64,000 nucleotides of DNA from Eikenella longinqua (GTDB lineage Bacteria > Pseudomonadota > Gammaproteobacteria > Burkholderiales > Neisseriaceae): NCBI RefSeq assembly GCF_001648355.1, contig NZ_LXSL01000028.1, forward strand, positions 62,001 through 126,000, in the 5' to 3' direction. Below the pieces are notes generated by a model. It saw nothing but the letters and a program-made list of their open reading frames with translations. It did not search any database and was not told the DNA's origin. Position 1 is the first letter of the stretch; each line of letters starts with the position of its first letter. Made by a program: the position numbers and the translations under genes. Shown here one piece after another: positions 41,474 to 50,590 of the stretch.

Positions 41474-42416
41474 GGCTGCGTTCGTCTTCCCTCAGCATGG
41501 CGGTGTGGCGTTCTAGAAATTCTTTGGTGCTGTCTTTGCCGCGCGCCTGCAAGATATAGTTGCGCACCGCCGCTTCCACCAATACGGCCAGGTTGCGCCC
41601 CACGGCCACGGGCAGCGTGACGGAGCGCACGGCCACGTTGAGGATGGTTTCGGTTTCGCTCTGGATGGAGAGGCGGTCGAGCGTTTTCATGTAGCTGTCG
41701 TCGGCCAGCGTGAGATTGATGATGAGCTTGAGCGGTTTGGAGGGCAGCACGGCGGTTTCGCCGAAGATGGCGCGGATGTTGAGCACGCCCAAGCCGCGCA
41801 CTTCCAAAAAATCGCGCAGCATGGCGGGGCAGCGGCCTTCCAGCGTTTCCGGGCCGGTGCGGTAGAGCTCCACCGCGTCGTCGGCCACCAGGCCGTGCCC
41901 GCGAGAAATCAGCTCCAGCGCCAGCTCGCTTTTACCCAGGCCGGAGGCGCCCATCAGCAGCACGCCGATTTCAAACACGTCCAAAAACACGCCGTGCTTC
42001 ACGGTGGAGGTGGCGAGCACGCGTTGCAGGTAAATCCGCAACACGTCCATTAGGAAGGGGCTTTCGGTTTTGGAGGTGAGCAGCGGCACGTTGTGCGTGT
42101 GGCAGTAATCGCGCAGCATGAAGGGCACGGGCAGGTCGTTGGCCACAATCACCAGCGCAATGCTCAGATCGAACAGCTCGTCGAAGCTGGCTTTCACGTC
42201 GCCGCTGGCCATTTTGTTCAGATAGGCCACTTCGGCCACGCCCAACACCTGCACTTGGTTGGGGTGGATAAAATTCAGGTGGCCCACCAGCGCCAGCACG
42301 GGTTTGTCGGCATCCACGCTGATGCGGTTGTCGGCACCAGCCGTCCCTGCCGACCAAGCCAGATTGAGCTTGGTTTGGTTGTCTTGATAGAGCTTGCGGA
42401 CAGAGATGCTGGGCAT
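41454..42416 (-). CDS. hprK: HPr kinase/phosphorylase
   Basis: A 320-residue enzyme that phosphorylates and dephosphorylates a serine in HPr. The P-loop GASGLGKS is at 156-163; the family signatures are ISRGHGLVADDAVELYR and the C-terminal EVRGLGVLNIRAIFGE block. In Betaproteobacteria it belongs to an incomplete regulatory PTS rather than sugar uptake. It lies between ptsN, 16 bases upstream, and rapZ, which it overlaps. Confidence 0.95.
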   Translation of the reverse strand: MPSISVRKLYQDNQTKLNLAWSAGTAGADNRISVDADKPVLALVGHLNFIHPNQVQVLGVAEVAYLNKMASGDVKASFDELFDLSIALVIVANDLPVPFMLRDYCHTHNVPLLTSKTESPFLMDVLRIYLQRVLATSTVKHGVFLDVFEIGVLLMGASGLGKSELALELISRGHGLVADDAVELYRTGPETLEGRCPAMLRDFLEVRGLGVLNIRAIFGETAVLPSKPLKLIINLTLADDSYMKTLDRLSIQSETETILNVAVRSVTLPVAVGRNLAVLVEAAVRNYILQARGKDSTKEFLERHTAMLREDERSHEDSAD

Positions 42417-42432
42417 GGGCGGTGTTTAGCGG

Positions 42433-42882
42433 CTAATCTGCGGTGAGGATGCGGCGGGCTTCTTCGGCGCTCGGGGCGGCCAGAAGCTGCTCGCGCACGG
42501 ATTTTTCGGAGAGCCGGATGGCCAGGGCCGACAATACTTCCAAATGGCCGCCGGCAGCGTTTTCCGGCACCAGCAATACAAACACTAGCGACACCGGCTT
42601 GCCGTCGGGCGCGTCGAAATCCACGGCTTCTTTCAGGCGGATGAAGGCGCCGGTGATGGCTTGCACTTCGGCGTGGCGGCCGTGCGGGATGGCCACGCCG
42701 TGCCCCAGCGCGGTGGTGCCGAGCTTTTCGCGCGCAAACAGGCAGTCGAATACGGCGGCGCGGCTCAGGCCGGATTCGCTTTCCAGCAGCAGGCCGGCCT
42801 CTTCAAACAGGCGCTTTTTGCTGCTCACTTCCAAATCCAGCACGATGTGTGATACGGGCAGGATGTTGCCGATCAGGCTCAT
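42433..42882 (-). CDS. ptsN: PTS IIA-like nitrogen-regulatory protein PtsN
   Basis: A 149-residue EIIA-Ntr protein. The phosphorylated histidine is His67 in HGVAIPHGRH; the start ISHIVLDLEVSSKKRLFEE-type pattern and LKEAVDFDAPDGKPVSLVFVLLVPE are typical. It relays phosphate within the regulatory PTS and affects potassium and nitrogen or phosphate responses in other bacteria. First gene of ptsN-hprK-rapZ; hprK follows after 16 bases. Confidence 0.93.
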   Translation of the reverse strand: MSLIGNILPVSHIVLDLEVSSKKRLFEEAGLLLESESGLSRAAVFDCLFAREKLGTTALGHGVAIPHGRHAEVQAITGAFIRLKEAVDFDAPDGKPVSLVFVLLVPENAAGGHLEVLSALAIRLSEKSVREQLLAAPSAEEARRILTAD

Positions 42883-43003
42883 GTTACTTCTCTTGCGTAA
42901 AAATACATTAAGGGGTGGATTGTACCCGTGCCGCTGCTTTAGGGCAATTTTATGCTGGTCGGCGGAATTTTCAGGTAGCCTTTTTCAGGTAGCCCGAGCT
43001 GGT

Positions 43004-43891
43004 TCAGCCGCCGCTGTAGTGCGCGAGCAAGCCCAGCCACAATGCCCAGCCGATGTGGTTGTTCGACAAAAACACGGCGAAGCAGGCTTGCCTGTTGCGG
43101 CTGCGGATGGCGCGGTATTGGCCGCATTGGTGCCACACCGCATAGGCGAGCGCGAGCCAATACGGCCAGCGTGCCTGAATGGCGCAGCCGGCGGCGGCCA
43201 TCAGCAACACGAACAGTGCGTGGCACAGCATGGCGGCTTCGGCGTCGCGGCGGCCGAAGGTGATGGCGGAGGTTTTGATGCCGATTTTGAGGTCGTCTTC
43301 TTTATCGGCCATGGCGTAGATGGTGTCGTAGGCCAGCGTCCAGCAGGCGTTGGCGGCAAACAGCAGCCAGGCCAGCGGCGGGATGTGGTTTTGCACGGCG
43401 GCGAAGGCCATGGGGATGCCGAAGGAAAAGGCGAGCCCGAGATAGAGCTGCGGCAGCGGGAAGAAGCGTTTGGTGAAGGGGTAGCTCAGGGCGAGAAAGA
43501 GGGCGGGCAGGCTCATCAGCTTGGTGAGCATGTTGAGCGGCAACAGGCAGAGCAGGGCGAGCAGGCACAAAACCACGAGCAGGCACAGGGCTTCGCGCGG
43601 GCTCACGCGGCCGGTGGCGAAGGGGCGCTGCTTGGTGCGCTCCACCGCGCCGTCGAAATCGCGGTCGGCAAAGTCGTTGGCCACGCAGCCGGCGCTGCGC
43701 ATGAAAAAGGTGCCCAGCGCGAAGGCGAGCAGGGTGGGGAAATCGGGCAGGCCGCCTGAAGCCATCCACAGCGCCCACAGCGTGGGCCACAGCAGGAGCA
43801 GGGTGCCGATGGGTTTGTCGGCGCGCATCAGTTGCAGATATACGGCGAGGCGTTCGGCTTGGCGGGGGGTGAGGAATGACGGGGTGTGCAC
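43004..43891 (-). CDS. ubiA: 4-hydroxybenzoate octaprenyltransferase
   Basis: A 295-residue integral-membrane prenyltransferase of ubiquinone synthesis. Eight or nine hydrophobic helices are visible, with the two Asp-rich motifs NDFADRDFDG and DTIYAMADKEDD that bind the prenyl diphosphate and magnesium. The start MHTPSFLTPRQAERLAVYLQLMR is typical (ends only diagnostic). The ubiC gene, supplying 4-hydroxybenzoate, lies 208 bases upstream on the same strand. Confidence 0.95.
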   Translation of the reverse strand: MHTPSFLTPRQAERLAVYLQLMRADKPIGTLLLLWPTLWALWMASGGLPDFPTLLAFALGTFFMRSAGCVANDFADRDFDGAVERTKQRPFATGRVSPREALCLLVVLCLLALLCLLPLNMLTKLMSLPALFLALSYPFTKRFFPLPQLYLGLAFSFGIPMAFAAVQNHIPPLAWLLFAANACWTLAYDTIYAMADKEDDLKIGIKTSAITFGRRDAEAAMLCHALFVLLMAAAGCAIQARWPYWLALAYAVWHQCGQYRAIRSRNRQACFAVFLSNNHIGWALWLGLLAHYSGG

Positions 43892-44099
43892 GGGGTTCTC
43901 AGGGTGTGGTTTTTAGTGTGATTTTTCAGGTAGCCTTCGGGCGTGGGGAGAGGCTACTTGAAAATAGGGTGTTGGATAAAGCGGCGTACCAATTCAATCG
44001 GAAGGCTAGCCGAAAAGTAGGGCTGAGCAAGCAGTGAAACTTGCCGGCTATTTTTCAGGTAGCCTTTCGGCTGAGAAAGAGGCTACCTGAAAATAGCCG

Positions 44100-44618
44100 C
44101 TAACCGGCATTAGGCAAAAACTGCTCCAATTCCGGCGCAAACCCTTCGGTCAGCACCATCTTTTCGCCATGCAGCGCAAACTCGGAGCGGCGCAGCCAGG
44201 CGGCTCGGGCGGCCTGCGGCTGTTGCGCGATCGGCACGGCGGCGAAGGCGAGCGGGCTGCGCTGCCAAGCCAAGCCCGTGCCGAAGAGCTGTTTGCCTAA
44301 AGGCCGCGTGCCGCAAGCCAGAATATTTTGCCACTCAGCAGCGATTTGGCGGCACACGCTGCGCGCCCACACCACCGGCGTTTCATCCAGCAGCAGCCAC
44401 ACTTGGCGCACATGAAACGCCCGACCGCCCAAATCTTCGCCCGGCCACAGTTGCACGGTCTCGCCCTGAAAGGCTACCTGAACGCGCAAATCCGCGCCGG
44501 TGGCTTGCAGCGCGGCGGTGAGCGAATCGGCCTGCATCAGGCGGCGCAGGGCCGGGGGTGCATCGGGCGGGGCGGGCTGCCAGAGGAGCGGCGGCAGGGC
44601 GGAGGGAAACGGGGGCAT
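44100..44618 (-). CDS. ubiC: chorismate lyase UbiC
   Basis: A 172-residue enzyme that makes 4-hydroxybenzoate from chorismate. LLDETPVVWARSVCR in the middle and GTRPLGKQLFGTG are the UbiC core, with the substrate-contacting Arg in the first and Glu/Leu further on. Position next to ubiA supports the call. Length is normal. The gap between the two genes has two inverted DUS pairs, so they are probably separate transcripts. Confidence 0.87.
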   Translation of the reverse strand: MPPFPSALPPLLWQPAPPDAPPALRRLMQADSLTAALQATGADLRVQVAFQGETVQLWPGEDLGGRAFHVRQVWLLLDETPVVWARSVCRQIAAEWQNILACGTRPLGKQLFGTGLAWQRSPLAFAAVPIAQQPQAARAAWLRRSEFALHGEKMVLTEGFAPELEQFLPNAG

Positions 44619-44715
44619 GGGTGTGTTTGCGTGAGTTTTTTGTTTGGGCGAATTTCTGCGCGGCTAAACGGAGTATGGCATCGTTCTTGCCACTCCAAAC
44701 TTTTGGCGAAGCGGG

Positions 44716-46695
44716 CTAAATATCCAGCTCGGCTTTGTCGCCCTCGGCTTCCATCCAGCTGCGGCGCTGGGCGGATTCGCCTTTGCCCATCAGTTTCACG
44801 AATACGTCGTAGGTAGGGCGGTCGCTGCCGTCGGGAATGTGTACGCGCAGCAGGCGGCGGGTGTCGGGGTGCATGGTGGTGTCTTTGAGCTGGTCGGGGT
44901 TCATTTCGCCCAAGCCTTTGAAGCGGCTGATGGAATAGTGGTTTTCGCGCAGGCCTTCCTTGCGCAGTTTTTCCAAAATGCCGTCGAGCTCGGCTTGGTC
45001 GAGGGCGTAGAATTTGCGGGCGGGCTTTTTCTTGCCCTGCGCGGCCACGTCCACGCGGAACAGGGGCGGCTGCGCCACATAAATGTGCCCGCGCCGCACC
45101 AGCTCGGGGAAGTGGCGGTAGAACAGGGTGAGCAGCAGCACTTGGATGTGCGAGCCGTCCACGTCGGCATCGGAGAGGATGGCGATTTTGCCGTAGCGCA
45201 GGCCGGAGAGGTTCGGCTCGTCTTCCGGGCCGTGGGGATCGACGCCGATGGCCACGGAAATATCGTGGATTTCGGTGTTGGCGAAGAGCTGGTCGCGGTG
45301 CACTTCGAAGCTGTTGAGCACTTTGCCGCGCAGGGGCAGGATGGCTTGGGTGTTGCGGTCGCGGGCGAGCTTGGCGGAGCCGCCGGCGGAATCGCCTTCC
45401 ACCAGGAAAAGCTCGTTTTCGCGGATGTCTTCGCTTTCGCAGTCGGTGAGCTTGCCAGGCAGCACGGAAATGCCGCTGCCTTTTTTCTTTTCGATTTTCT
45501 TCACCGAGCGCATGCGCTCCTGCGCCTGCCGGATGGCGAGCTCGGCGATTTTTTTGCCGGCTTCGAGGTTTTGGTTGAGCCACAGCTCCACCGGGTCGCC
45601 GGCCATGGCGGCCACCAGTTTGAGCGCGTCGCGGTTGGTGAGCTTGTCTTTGGTTTGGCCTTGGAACTGCGGGTCGAGCATGCGCACGGATAGCACGAAA
45701 GATACGCGGTTGAACACGTCGTCGCTTTGGATTTTCACGCCGCGCGGCAGGAGGTTGTGGTGGGTGATGAAGTTGGATACGGCGTTGAACAGGGCCTGCT
45801 TGAGGCCAGCTTCGTGGGTACCGCCGGCGGGGGTGGGGATGAGGTTTACATAGCTTTCGGTGCTGATGCGGCCTTCTTCCAGCCAGGTGAGGGCGCAGGA
45901 TACGCCTTCGCCGTGGGCAAAATCGCCGTGGTGGCTGCCGGAAACGTGGTTTTGCAGGGTGAGCAGGGGCAGGGTGGTTTCCTGTTCGGCGAGCAGGGTT
46001 TTCAGGTAGCCTTCGAGGCCGTCGGGGTAGTGCCAGGATTGGGTGGATTTTTCAGGTAGCCCAGCCTGCGCTCGGGTGAGGGAAACGCTCACGCCGGGCA
46101 GCAGCACGGCTTTGGCGCGCAGCAGGCGTTCGATTTCGGCGATGTCGTAGTGCGGGCTTTCGAAATATTTGGCGTCGGGCCAGATGCGCAGGGTGGTGCC
46201 GCTTTCTTTGGCGGGGCATTTGCCGGTTTCGGCCAGCGGCTCGACCACGTCGCCGCCGGCAAATACGATGCGGTACACTTTGCCTTCGCGCCGCACGGTC
46301 ACTTCCAAACGGGTGGAGAGCGCGTTGGTCACGGACACGCCCACGCCGTGCAGACCGCCGGAGAAGGCGTAGGCGCCGTCGCCGCTGGTTTTGTCGAATT
46401 TGCCGCCGGCGTGCAGGCGGGTGAACACGAGCTCGACCACGGGGATGCCTTCTTCGGGGTGCAGGCCCACGGGGATGCCGCGCCCGTTGTCGGACACGGA
46501 AAGGGAGCCGTCGTCGTGGATTTCCACGCTGATGCGGCTGGCGAAGCCGCCCAGCGCTTCGTCGGCGGCGTTGTCGATGGCTTCTTGGCAGATGTGGGTG
46601 GGGCTGTCGGTGCGGGTGTACATGCCGGGGCGTTCTTTCACCGGCTCGAGCCCTTTGAGGACTTTGATGCTGCTTTCGGAATATGGCTTGGTCAT
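44716..46695 (-). CDS. parE: DNA topoisomerase IV subunit B
   Basis: A 659-residue ATPase subunit of topoisomerase IV. The GHKL domain has DNAADEALGGFA and DNGRGIPVGLHPEEG; the TOPRIM part has LFLVEGDSAGGSAKLARDRN, LPLRGKVLN and SDADVDGSHIQVLLLTLFYR. The absence of the long GyrB insertion and the ParE-type length separate it from gyrB. Two DUS copies within the coding region encode LPEKSTQSW and GYLKTLL. A weak hairpin with GGAGTGGCA lies between it and ubiC. Confidence 0.96.
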   Translation of the reverse strand: MTKPYSESSIKVLKGLEPVKERPGMYTRTDSPTHICQEAIDNAADEALGGFASRISVEIHDDGSLSVSDNGRGIPVGLHPEEGIPVVELVFTRLHAGGKFDKTSGDGAYAFSGGLHGVGVSVTNALSTRLEVTVRREGKVYRIVFAGGDVVEPLAETGKCPAKESGTTLRIWPDAKYFESPHYDIAEIERLLRAKAVLLPGVSVSLTRAQAGLPEKSTQSWHYPDGLEGYLKTLLAEQETTLPLLTLQNHVSGSHHGDFAHGEGVSCALTWLEEGRISTESYVNLIPTPAGGTHEAGLKQALFNAVSNFITHHNLLPRGVKIQSDDVFNRVSFVLSVRMLDPQFQGQTKDKLTNRDALKLVAAMAGDPVELWLNQNLEAGKKIAELAIRQAQERMRSVKKIEKKKGSGISVLPGKLTDCESEDIRENELFLVEGDSAGGSAKLARDRNTQAILPLRGKVLNSFEVHRDQLFANTEIHDISVAIGVDPHGPEDEPNLSGLRYGKIAILSDADVDGSHIQVLLLTLFYRHFPELVRRGHIYVAQPPLFRVDVAAQGKKKPARKFYALDQAELDGILEKLRKEGLRENHYSISRFKGLGEMNPDQLKDTTMHPDTRRLLRVHIPDGSDRPTYDVFVKLMGKGESAQRRSWMEAEGDKAELDI

Positions 46696-46810
46696 GGTGT
46701 GTTTGCGAACTTGGAACTTGTTTATTTTAACATATCGGGGCGCGGCTGCTTGGGGGAAGGCTACCTGAAAAATGGGGCGGGGTTGTTGGCTGTGCGGAAA
46801 CTGGCTTTGC

Positions 46811-46950
46811 TGGTTTTAACTTCGTTGAAGCTTCGCTTTCAGGTAGCCTCAGCCAGCCGCGGAGGCTACCTGAAAAATAGCCAGCCACTGTTTACTCAAG
46901 TAAAGACTACCTGAAAATGGGTACAGCAGAGTTTCTGCGAAACCAAAATA
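46811..46950. repeat. hairpin repeats and DUS between parE and rlmJ
   Basis: The TTTTAACTTCGTTGAAGC hairpin leads into a DUS ending at 46849, followed by two more DUS-like copies (46862, 46907) and a partial unit CAGAGTTTCTGCGAAACC. No gene is seen between 46696 and 46955. Confidence 0.75.
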
Positions 46951-46955
46951 TCTGC

Positions 46956-47792
46956 TTACCCGCCGTGCTGTTCCAGCACGAAATGCGCGCTGCTGTCTTG
47001 CGCCAAGAGTTCGGCTAGGGCGGGCAGGTTGGCGGCAAGCTGTTCGGCCAGCACGTAGGGCGGGTTGATGAGGAACATGCCGCTGCCGTGCATGCCGAAA
47101 CCGTCGGCACGGGGGGCGTGGGCGTGCAGCTCGGCTTGCAGCCAATGTGCGGCGGGCAGTTTGCGCAATTCGGCGGGCAGGCTGCGGCTTTCTTCGCGCG
47201 AAAGGCAGGGATACCAGAGGGCGTAGCAGCCGGTGGCGAAGCGGCTGAGGGCGGCGCCTAGTGTTTGTACGGCTTGGCGGTATTCCTGCTTTTGTTCATA
47301 GGGCGGGTCGATGAGGATGACGGCTCGGCGCGGCGGGGGCGGCAGGAGGGAGATCAGGCTTTGGTAGCCGTCGGCTTGTTTGGCGATGATGCGGCGGTCG
47401 GCGGCGGTGTTTTGCCGGAGAAGGGGAAAGTCGGCGGGATGCAGCTCGAACAGGCGCAGTTTGTCGTTGGGGCGCAGCAAGCTTTGGGCGAGGAGGGGGG
47501 AGCCGCAGTAGAGCTGGGGCTGGGGCAGGAGATTTTGCAGGTGTTGGCGGAATTGTTCGAGCTCGGCGGGCAGGGTTTGGGCGGCAAGCAGGCGGGCGAT
47601 GCCTTGGCGGTATTCGCCGGTTTTTTGCGCTTGGTCTTCTTCTAAGTGGTAAAGGCCGGCGCCGCTGTGGGTGTCGATATACCAATAGGGCTTGTCTTTG
47701 CGGTTGAAATAGCTGAGGATGAGGAATAAAACGAAATGTTTGAACACGTCGGCATGGTTGCCGGCGTGGAAGGCGTGGCGGTAGCTGAGCAT
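46956..47792 (-). CDS. rlmJ: 23S rRNA (adenine(2030)-N6)-methyltransferase RlmJ
   Basis: A 278-residue methyltransferase. The family N-terminus MLSYRHAFHAGNHADVFKH is followed by YIDTHSGAGLYHL, and the catalytic NPPF-like tetrad appears as IDPPYEQK in the middle. Length and motifs match E. coli RlmJ (YhiR). The small RNA candidate upstream is transcribed towards it but ends in its own terminator 58 bases before the start. Confidence 0.94.
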   Translation of the reverse strand: MLSYRHAFHAGNHADVFKHFVLFLILSYFNRKDKPYWYIDTHSGAGLYHLEEDQAQKTGEYRQGIARLLAAQTLPAELEQFRQHLQNLLPQPQLYCGSPLLAQSLLRPNDKLRLFELHPADFPLLRQNTAADRRIIAKQADGYQSLISLLPPPPRRAVILIDPPYEQKQEYRQAVQTLGAALSRFATGCYALWYPCLSREESRSLPAELRKLPAAHWLQAELHAHAPRADGFGMHGSGMFLINPPYVLAEQLAANLPALAELLAQDSSAHFVLEQHGG

Positions 47793-47850
47793 GGGGTGTT
47801 TGTAGCAGGGAAAAGTTGTATTCTAACCGAGCCGCACGCAAATCGCAGAC

Positions 47851-47988
47851 AAAAAAAGGTGTGGCACAAGCCACACCTAAACACACACACATCAAGAGGA
47901 AAATGAATCCAGTGTTACAAGAAACAGGTTACTTCGCTATTTCTCCGACCGGCTTGGAAACCCGTCGGAACTAAATCCTTTCAACTTG
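47851..47988 (-). ncRNA. probable FNR-activated small RNA (AniS/FnrS-like)
   Basis: An RNA of about 137 bases is predicted from a class II FNR promoter (see 47995-48036) to a strong intrinsic terminator: the stem AGGTGTGGC/GCCACACCT with loop TTGT, followed by seven U. Near the 5' end CCGAC and GTCGG form a second hairpin. Between them the minus strand has CATTTTCCTCTTGATG, complementary to a ribosome site plus AUG, as expected of an RNA that blocks translation. There is no convincing ORF on this strand. The layout matches meningococcal AniS, an anaerobically induced, FNR-dependent sRNA; sequence identity to it was not checked. Confidence 0.78.
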
Positions 47989-47994
47989 AGAGCG

Positions 47995-48036
47995 ATTATA
48001 GGGAGATTGCCCGGGCGGGACATTGACCAAAATCAA
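47995..48036 (-). promoter_or_regulatory. FNR-dependent promoter of the small RNA
   Basis: On the minus strand TTGATTTTGGTCAA (48036-48023) fits the FNR box TTGAT-N4-ATCAA with one mismatch. TATAAT (48000-47995) follows after 22 bases. If transcription starts near 47988 the box is centred at about -41.5, the standard position for FNR activation. There is no good -35 hexamer, as expected of an activator-dependent promoter. Confidence 0.8.
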
Positions 48037-48277
48037 ATGAACGGTAATTGTGAGCATGCTAACGCGCAATTTTTGTGCGCAGGCTGCCTTTCAGGTAGGC
48101 CTAAATAGCCAACGCGGGCTGCCACAGATTAGGGCAGACATGCTAAAATGTCTGCATATTAACAACATGCTGCCGCCCGTTTGGCAGCAAAAACCGGCAA
48201 GCCGGCAAGGGAGGAGCGGCTGTTTTGCGCCAAAGGCCGAAGCAGGCGTTGTTTTAAAGAATTCACGGTTGGAACGA

Positions 48278-49771
48278 ATGATTAAATTTGCACTCAAACG
48301 CAAATCGGGCAAATCAGCCAAGGCCGAGCCAGGCAGCCTGCCCGATGCCGAATCGTATTACCGTCGCGCCCAAGAGCTCGTGGAAGCGGAAGACACGCGG
48401 GAAAACGCCCTGGCCGACATGCGCCAGTCCGCCGAAATGGGATACCAGCAGGCGCAATACGAATTGGGCGAATGGTACCGCCAAGGCAAATATACCGCGC
48501 AAGATTACGCCACCGCACTCTACTGGCTGGAACGCGCAGCTGCCTCGGGCTACCTGAACGCCGCCTACAGCCTGGCCATGATGCAGGCCAACGGCGAAGG
48601 CATACAGCAAGACGTATTGGCCGCCAGCCAAGTGATGCAACATTTGGCCGCGCAGAAATTCCCGCAGGCCATCGTGTGGCTGATGGAAAATGCCGCCGCC
48701 CACGGCCAGCACCAAAAAGCCTTCGCCTGGGCCTCCCGCGCCGCCGCATTGGGCGAACCGCAGGCGCAATACCACATGGCCTACGCCCTGCTGCACGGCC
48801 TGGGCACTAAAACCGACGTGCGCCAAGGCATCAGCTGGCTCAAGCACGCCGCCGAACACGACTACGGCGACGCCCAATGGCAGCTCGCCCGCCTCTACGA
48901 AACCGGCCGCTTCGGCGGCATGGACAAAGCCAAAGCCCTGCATTGGTACGAACGCGTGGCCGCCAAAGGCGTGGTGGCCGCACAAAGCAAGGCCGGCCAC
49001 ATGCGCCTCAACGGCATCGGCTGCGCCGCCGACCCCAAACTCGCCGTGCAATGGATTATCCAAGCCGCCAACGCCAACGATTCCGAAGCGCTCAACCTCC
49101 TCGCCCGCCAGCTGCTCACCGGGCAGGGCATCCAACAAAACTTCGAAGCCGCCATCCGCTGCCTCGAGCAGGCCGTGCGCCTCGGCAACGCCGACGCCAT
49201 GTATCAGATGGGCGACGTATACCGCTACGGCCTCGGCGTATCCAAAGACGACAAACTCGCCCGCCAATGGTACGAACAAGCCGTGCTTAACGGGCACGAA
49301 GAAGCCAAAGAAAAGCTGGCCGAGCCCGTGAAGCCCCAGCGCCGCGCCTCCGACCCCGTCTGCCACCTGCCCGACAAAGAAGAACAGCTGGCCGAAGAAC
49401 ACTACCGCCAAGCCTTCGCCTGCCATTTCGGCCTCGGAGTGAACCAAGATATCGGCCAAGCCTTCTCGCTGTATAAAGCCGCCGCCGAATACGGCCTGCC
49501 GCGCGCCCAAACCAACCTCGGCATGATGTTTTTCCAAGGCGAATTCGTGGGCAAAGATTTCGAGAAAGCCGCCGCCTGGTTTAAAAAAGCCGCCCTCCGC
49601 CACGACCCCGTGGCGCACTACAACCTCGCCTGCCTCTACTACCACGGCTGGGGCGTGCGCGCCAACGCCGGCGAAGCCATTTCCCACCTGAAAGCCGCCA
49701 TCGCCCACGGCCATAAAAACGACGGCGAATGGCAGAAGCTCCTAGCGCAATGGCAAGAAGAGCTGGCCTAG
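48278..49771 (+). CDS. Sel1-repeat (TPR-like) protein
   Basis: A 497-residue soluble protein made of Sel1-like repeats. Repeats of about 36 residues are visible, for example GYQQAQYELGEWYRQGKY, GYLNAAYSLAMMQANGEG, GDAQWQLARLYETGRFGG, NADAMYQMGDVYRYGLG and DPVAHYNLACLYYHGWGV. The N-terminal 20 residues are Lys/Ser-rich, without a signal peptide. Sel1 proteins are interaction scaffolds; the partner here is unknown. The start at 48278 was chosen over an upstream frame that runs through noncoding sequence. Confidence 0.85.
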   Translation: MIKFALKRKSGKSAKAEPGSLPDAESYYRRAQELVEAEDTRENALADMRQSAEMGYQQAQYELGEWYRQGKYTAQDYATALYWLERAAASGYLNAAYSLAMMQANGEGIQQDVLAASQVMQHLAAQKFPQAIVWLMENAAAHGQHQKAFAWASRAAALGEPQAQYHMAYALLHGLGTKTDVRQGISWLKHAAEHDYGDAQWQLARLYETGRFGGMDKAKALHWYERVAAKGVVAAQSKAGHMRLNGIGCAADPKLAVQWIIQAANANDSEALNLLARQLLTGQGIQQNFEAAIRCLEQAVRLGNADAMYQMGDVYRYGLGVSKDDKLARQWYEQAVLNGHEEAKEKLAEPVKPQRRASDPVCHLPDKEEQLAEEHYRQAFACHFGLGVNQDIGQAFSLYKAAAEYGLPRAQTNLGMMFFQGEFVGKDFEKAAAWFKKAALRHDPVAHYNLACLYYHGWGVRANAGEAISHLKAAIAHGHKNDGEWQKLLAQWQEELA

Positions 49772-49802
49772 GGCTACCTGAAAAAAGCTACCCGAAAAAG
49801 AA

Positions 49803-49857
49803 AGGCTACCTGAAAACGAAGCTTCCGAAGGAAGCGGAGTTTCTGCAAAGCTAAAAC
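49803..49857. repeat. hairpin repeat beginning with DUS
   Basis: AGGCTACCTGAAAACGAAG, the stem CTTCCGAAGGAAG and GCGGAGTTTCTGCAAAGC form one unit in reverse orientation, with further DUS copies at 49773 and 49870. It fills the gap before erpA; no gene seen. Confidence 0.8.
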
Positions 49858-50046
49858 CGGATTACATTTTCAGGTAGCCTTCCCATGCAGTGATGGTTAA
49901 ACGCCACGCCCGTTTGCCCGCCCACTTTAAATCCGCCGCCCCGCCCCTATCTGTCGCTTAAGATTTACCCGCGACCGACTTGCCCGCAAACCCCGCTTTA
50001 CGCCACAATAAGCCCGTTTCGCATAACACAGAAAAAGGAATGAATC

Positions 50047-50394
50047 ATGTCCGATATTGACGAAAACAACCCCATCATCTTCACCGAAAGCTGCTGCAGC
50101 AAAGTGGCCGAGCTGATTGCCGAAGAAGACAACCCCGATTTGAAACTGCGCGTGTTTGTGAACGGTGGCGGCTGCTCCGGCTTCCAATACGGCTTCACCT
50201 TCGACGACATCGTAAACGACGACGATTTCCAAATCGAAAAAAACGGCCTCACTTTTTTAGTAGACCCCATGAGCTACCAATACCTCGTCGGCGCCGAAAT
50301 CGACTACACCGAAAGCCTGCAAGGCTCGCAGTTCGTTATCCGTAACCCCAACGCCGCCACCACCTGCGGCTGCGGCTCTTCCTTCTCGGTTTGA
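50047..50394 (+). CDS. erpA: iron-sulfur cluster insertion protein ErpA
   Basis: A 115-residue A-type carrier that passes Fe-S clusters to apo-enzymes. The three ligand cysteines are Cys43 (NGGGCSGFQYG) and Cys107 and Cys109 (CGCGSSF). The acidic start and DPMSYQYLVGAEIDY are typical of ErpA rather than IscA. The ATG at 50047 follows an AAAAAGGAA ribosome site. It appears to be a single-gene unit. Confidence 0.94.
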   Translation: MSDIDENNPIIFTESCCSKVAELIAEEDNPDLKLRVFVNGGGCSGFQYGFTFDDIVNDDDFQIEKNGLTFLVDPMSYQYLVGAEIDYTESLQGSQFVIRNPNAATTCGCGSSFSV

Positions 50395-50590
50395 GTTTGG
50401 CAACACGCCCAAAGGCTATCTGAAAAATAAAGCAGCGCAGACGCTTTGCTGCGCAGCATTTCAGGTAGCCTCTTGCTTTAAATGTACCCACAAAAGAGTC
50501 ATCAGCCATCCAGGCTACCTGAAAAATTTTCGCCATTACCGAAAACAAAATACCGGCCCAAGCAGCCGGTATTTTGTTTGCCCGCACGCT

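Noticed and set aside
47904..47975. Small plus-strand frame beginning AAGAGGAAAATGAATCC (MNPVLQETGYF...)
   Set aside because: It is 23 codons, antisense to the predicted sRNA, with no promoter on its strand. The ribosome-site-like string is better explained as the complement of the sRNA pairing region.
48050..48277. Upstream extension of the Sel1-repeat protein
   Set aside because: Adds Cys/Gln-rich noncoding-like sequence through a DUS-like string; no ribosome site at 48050.
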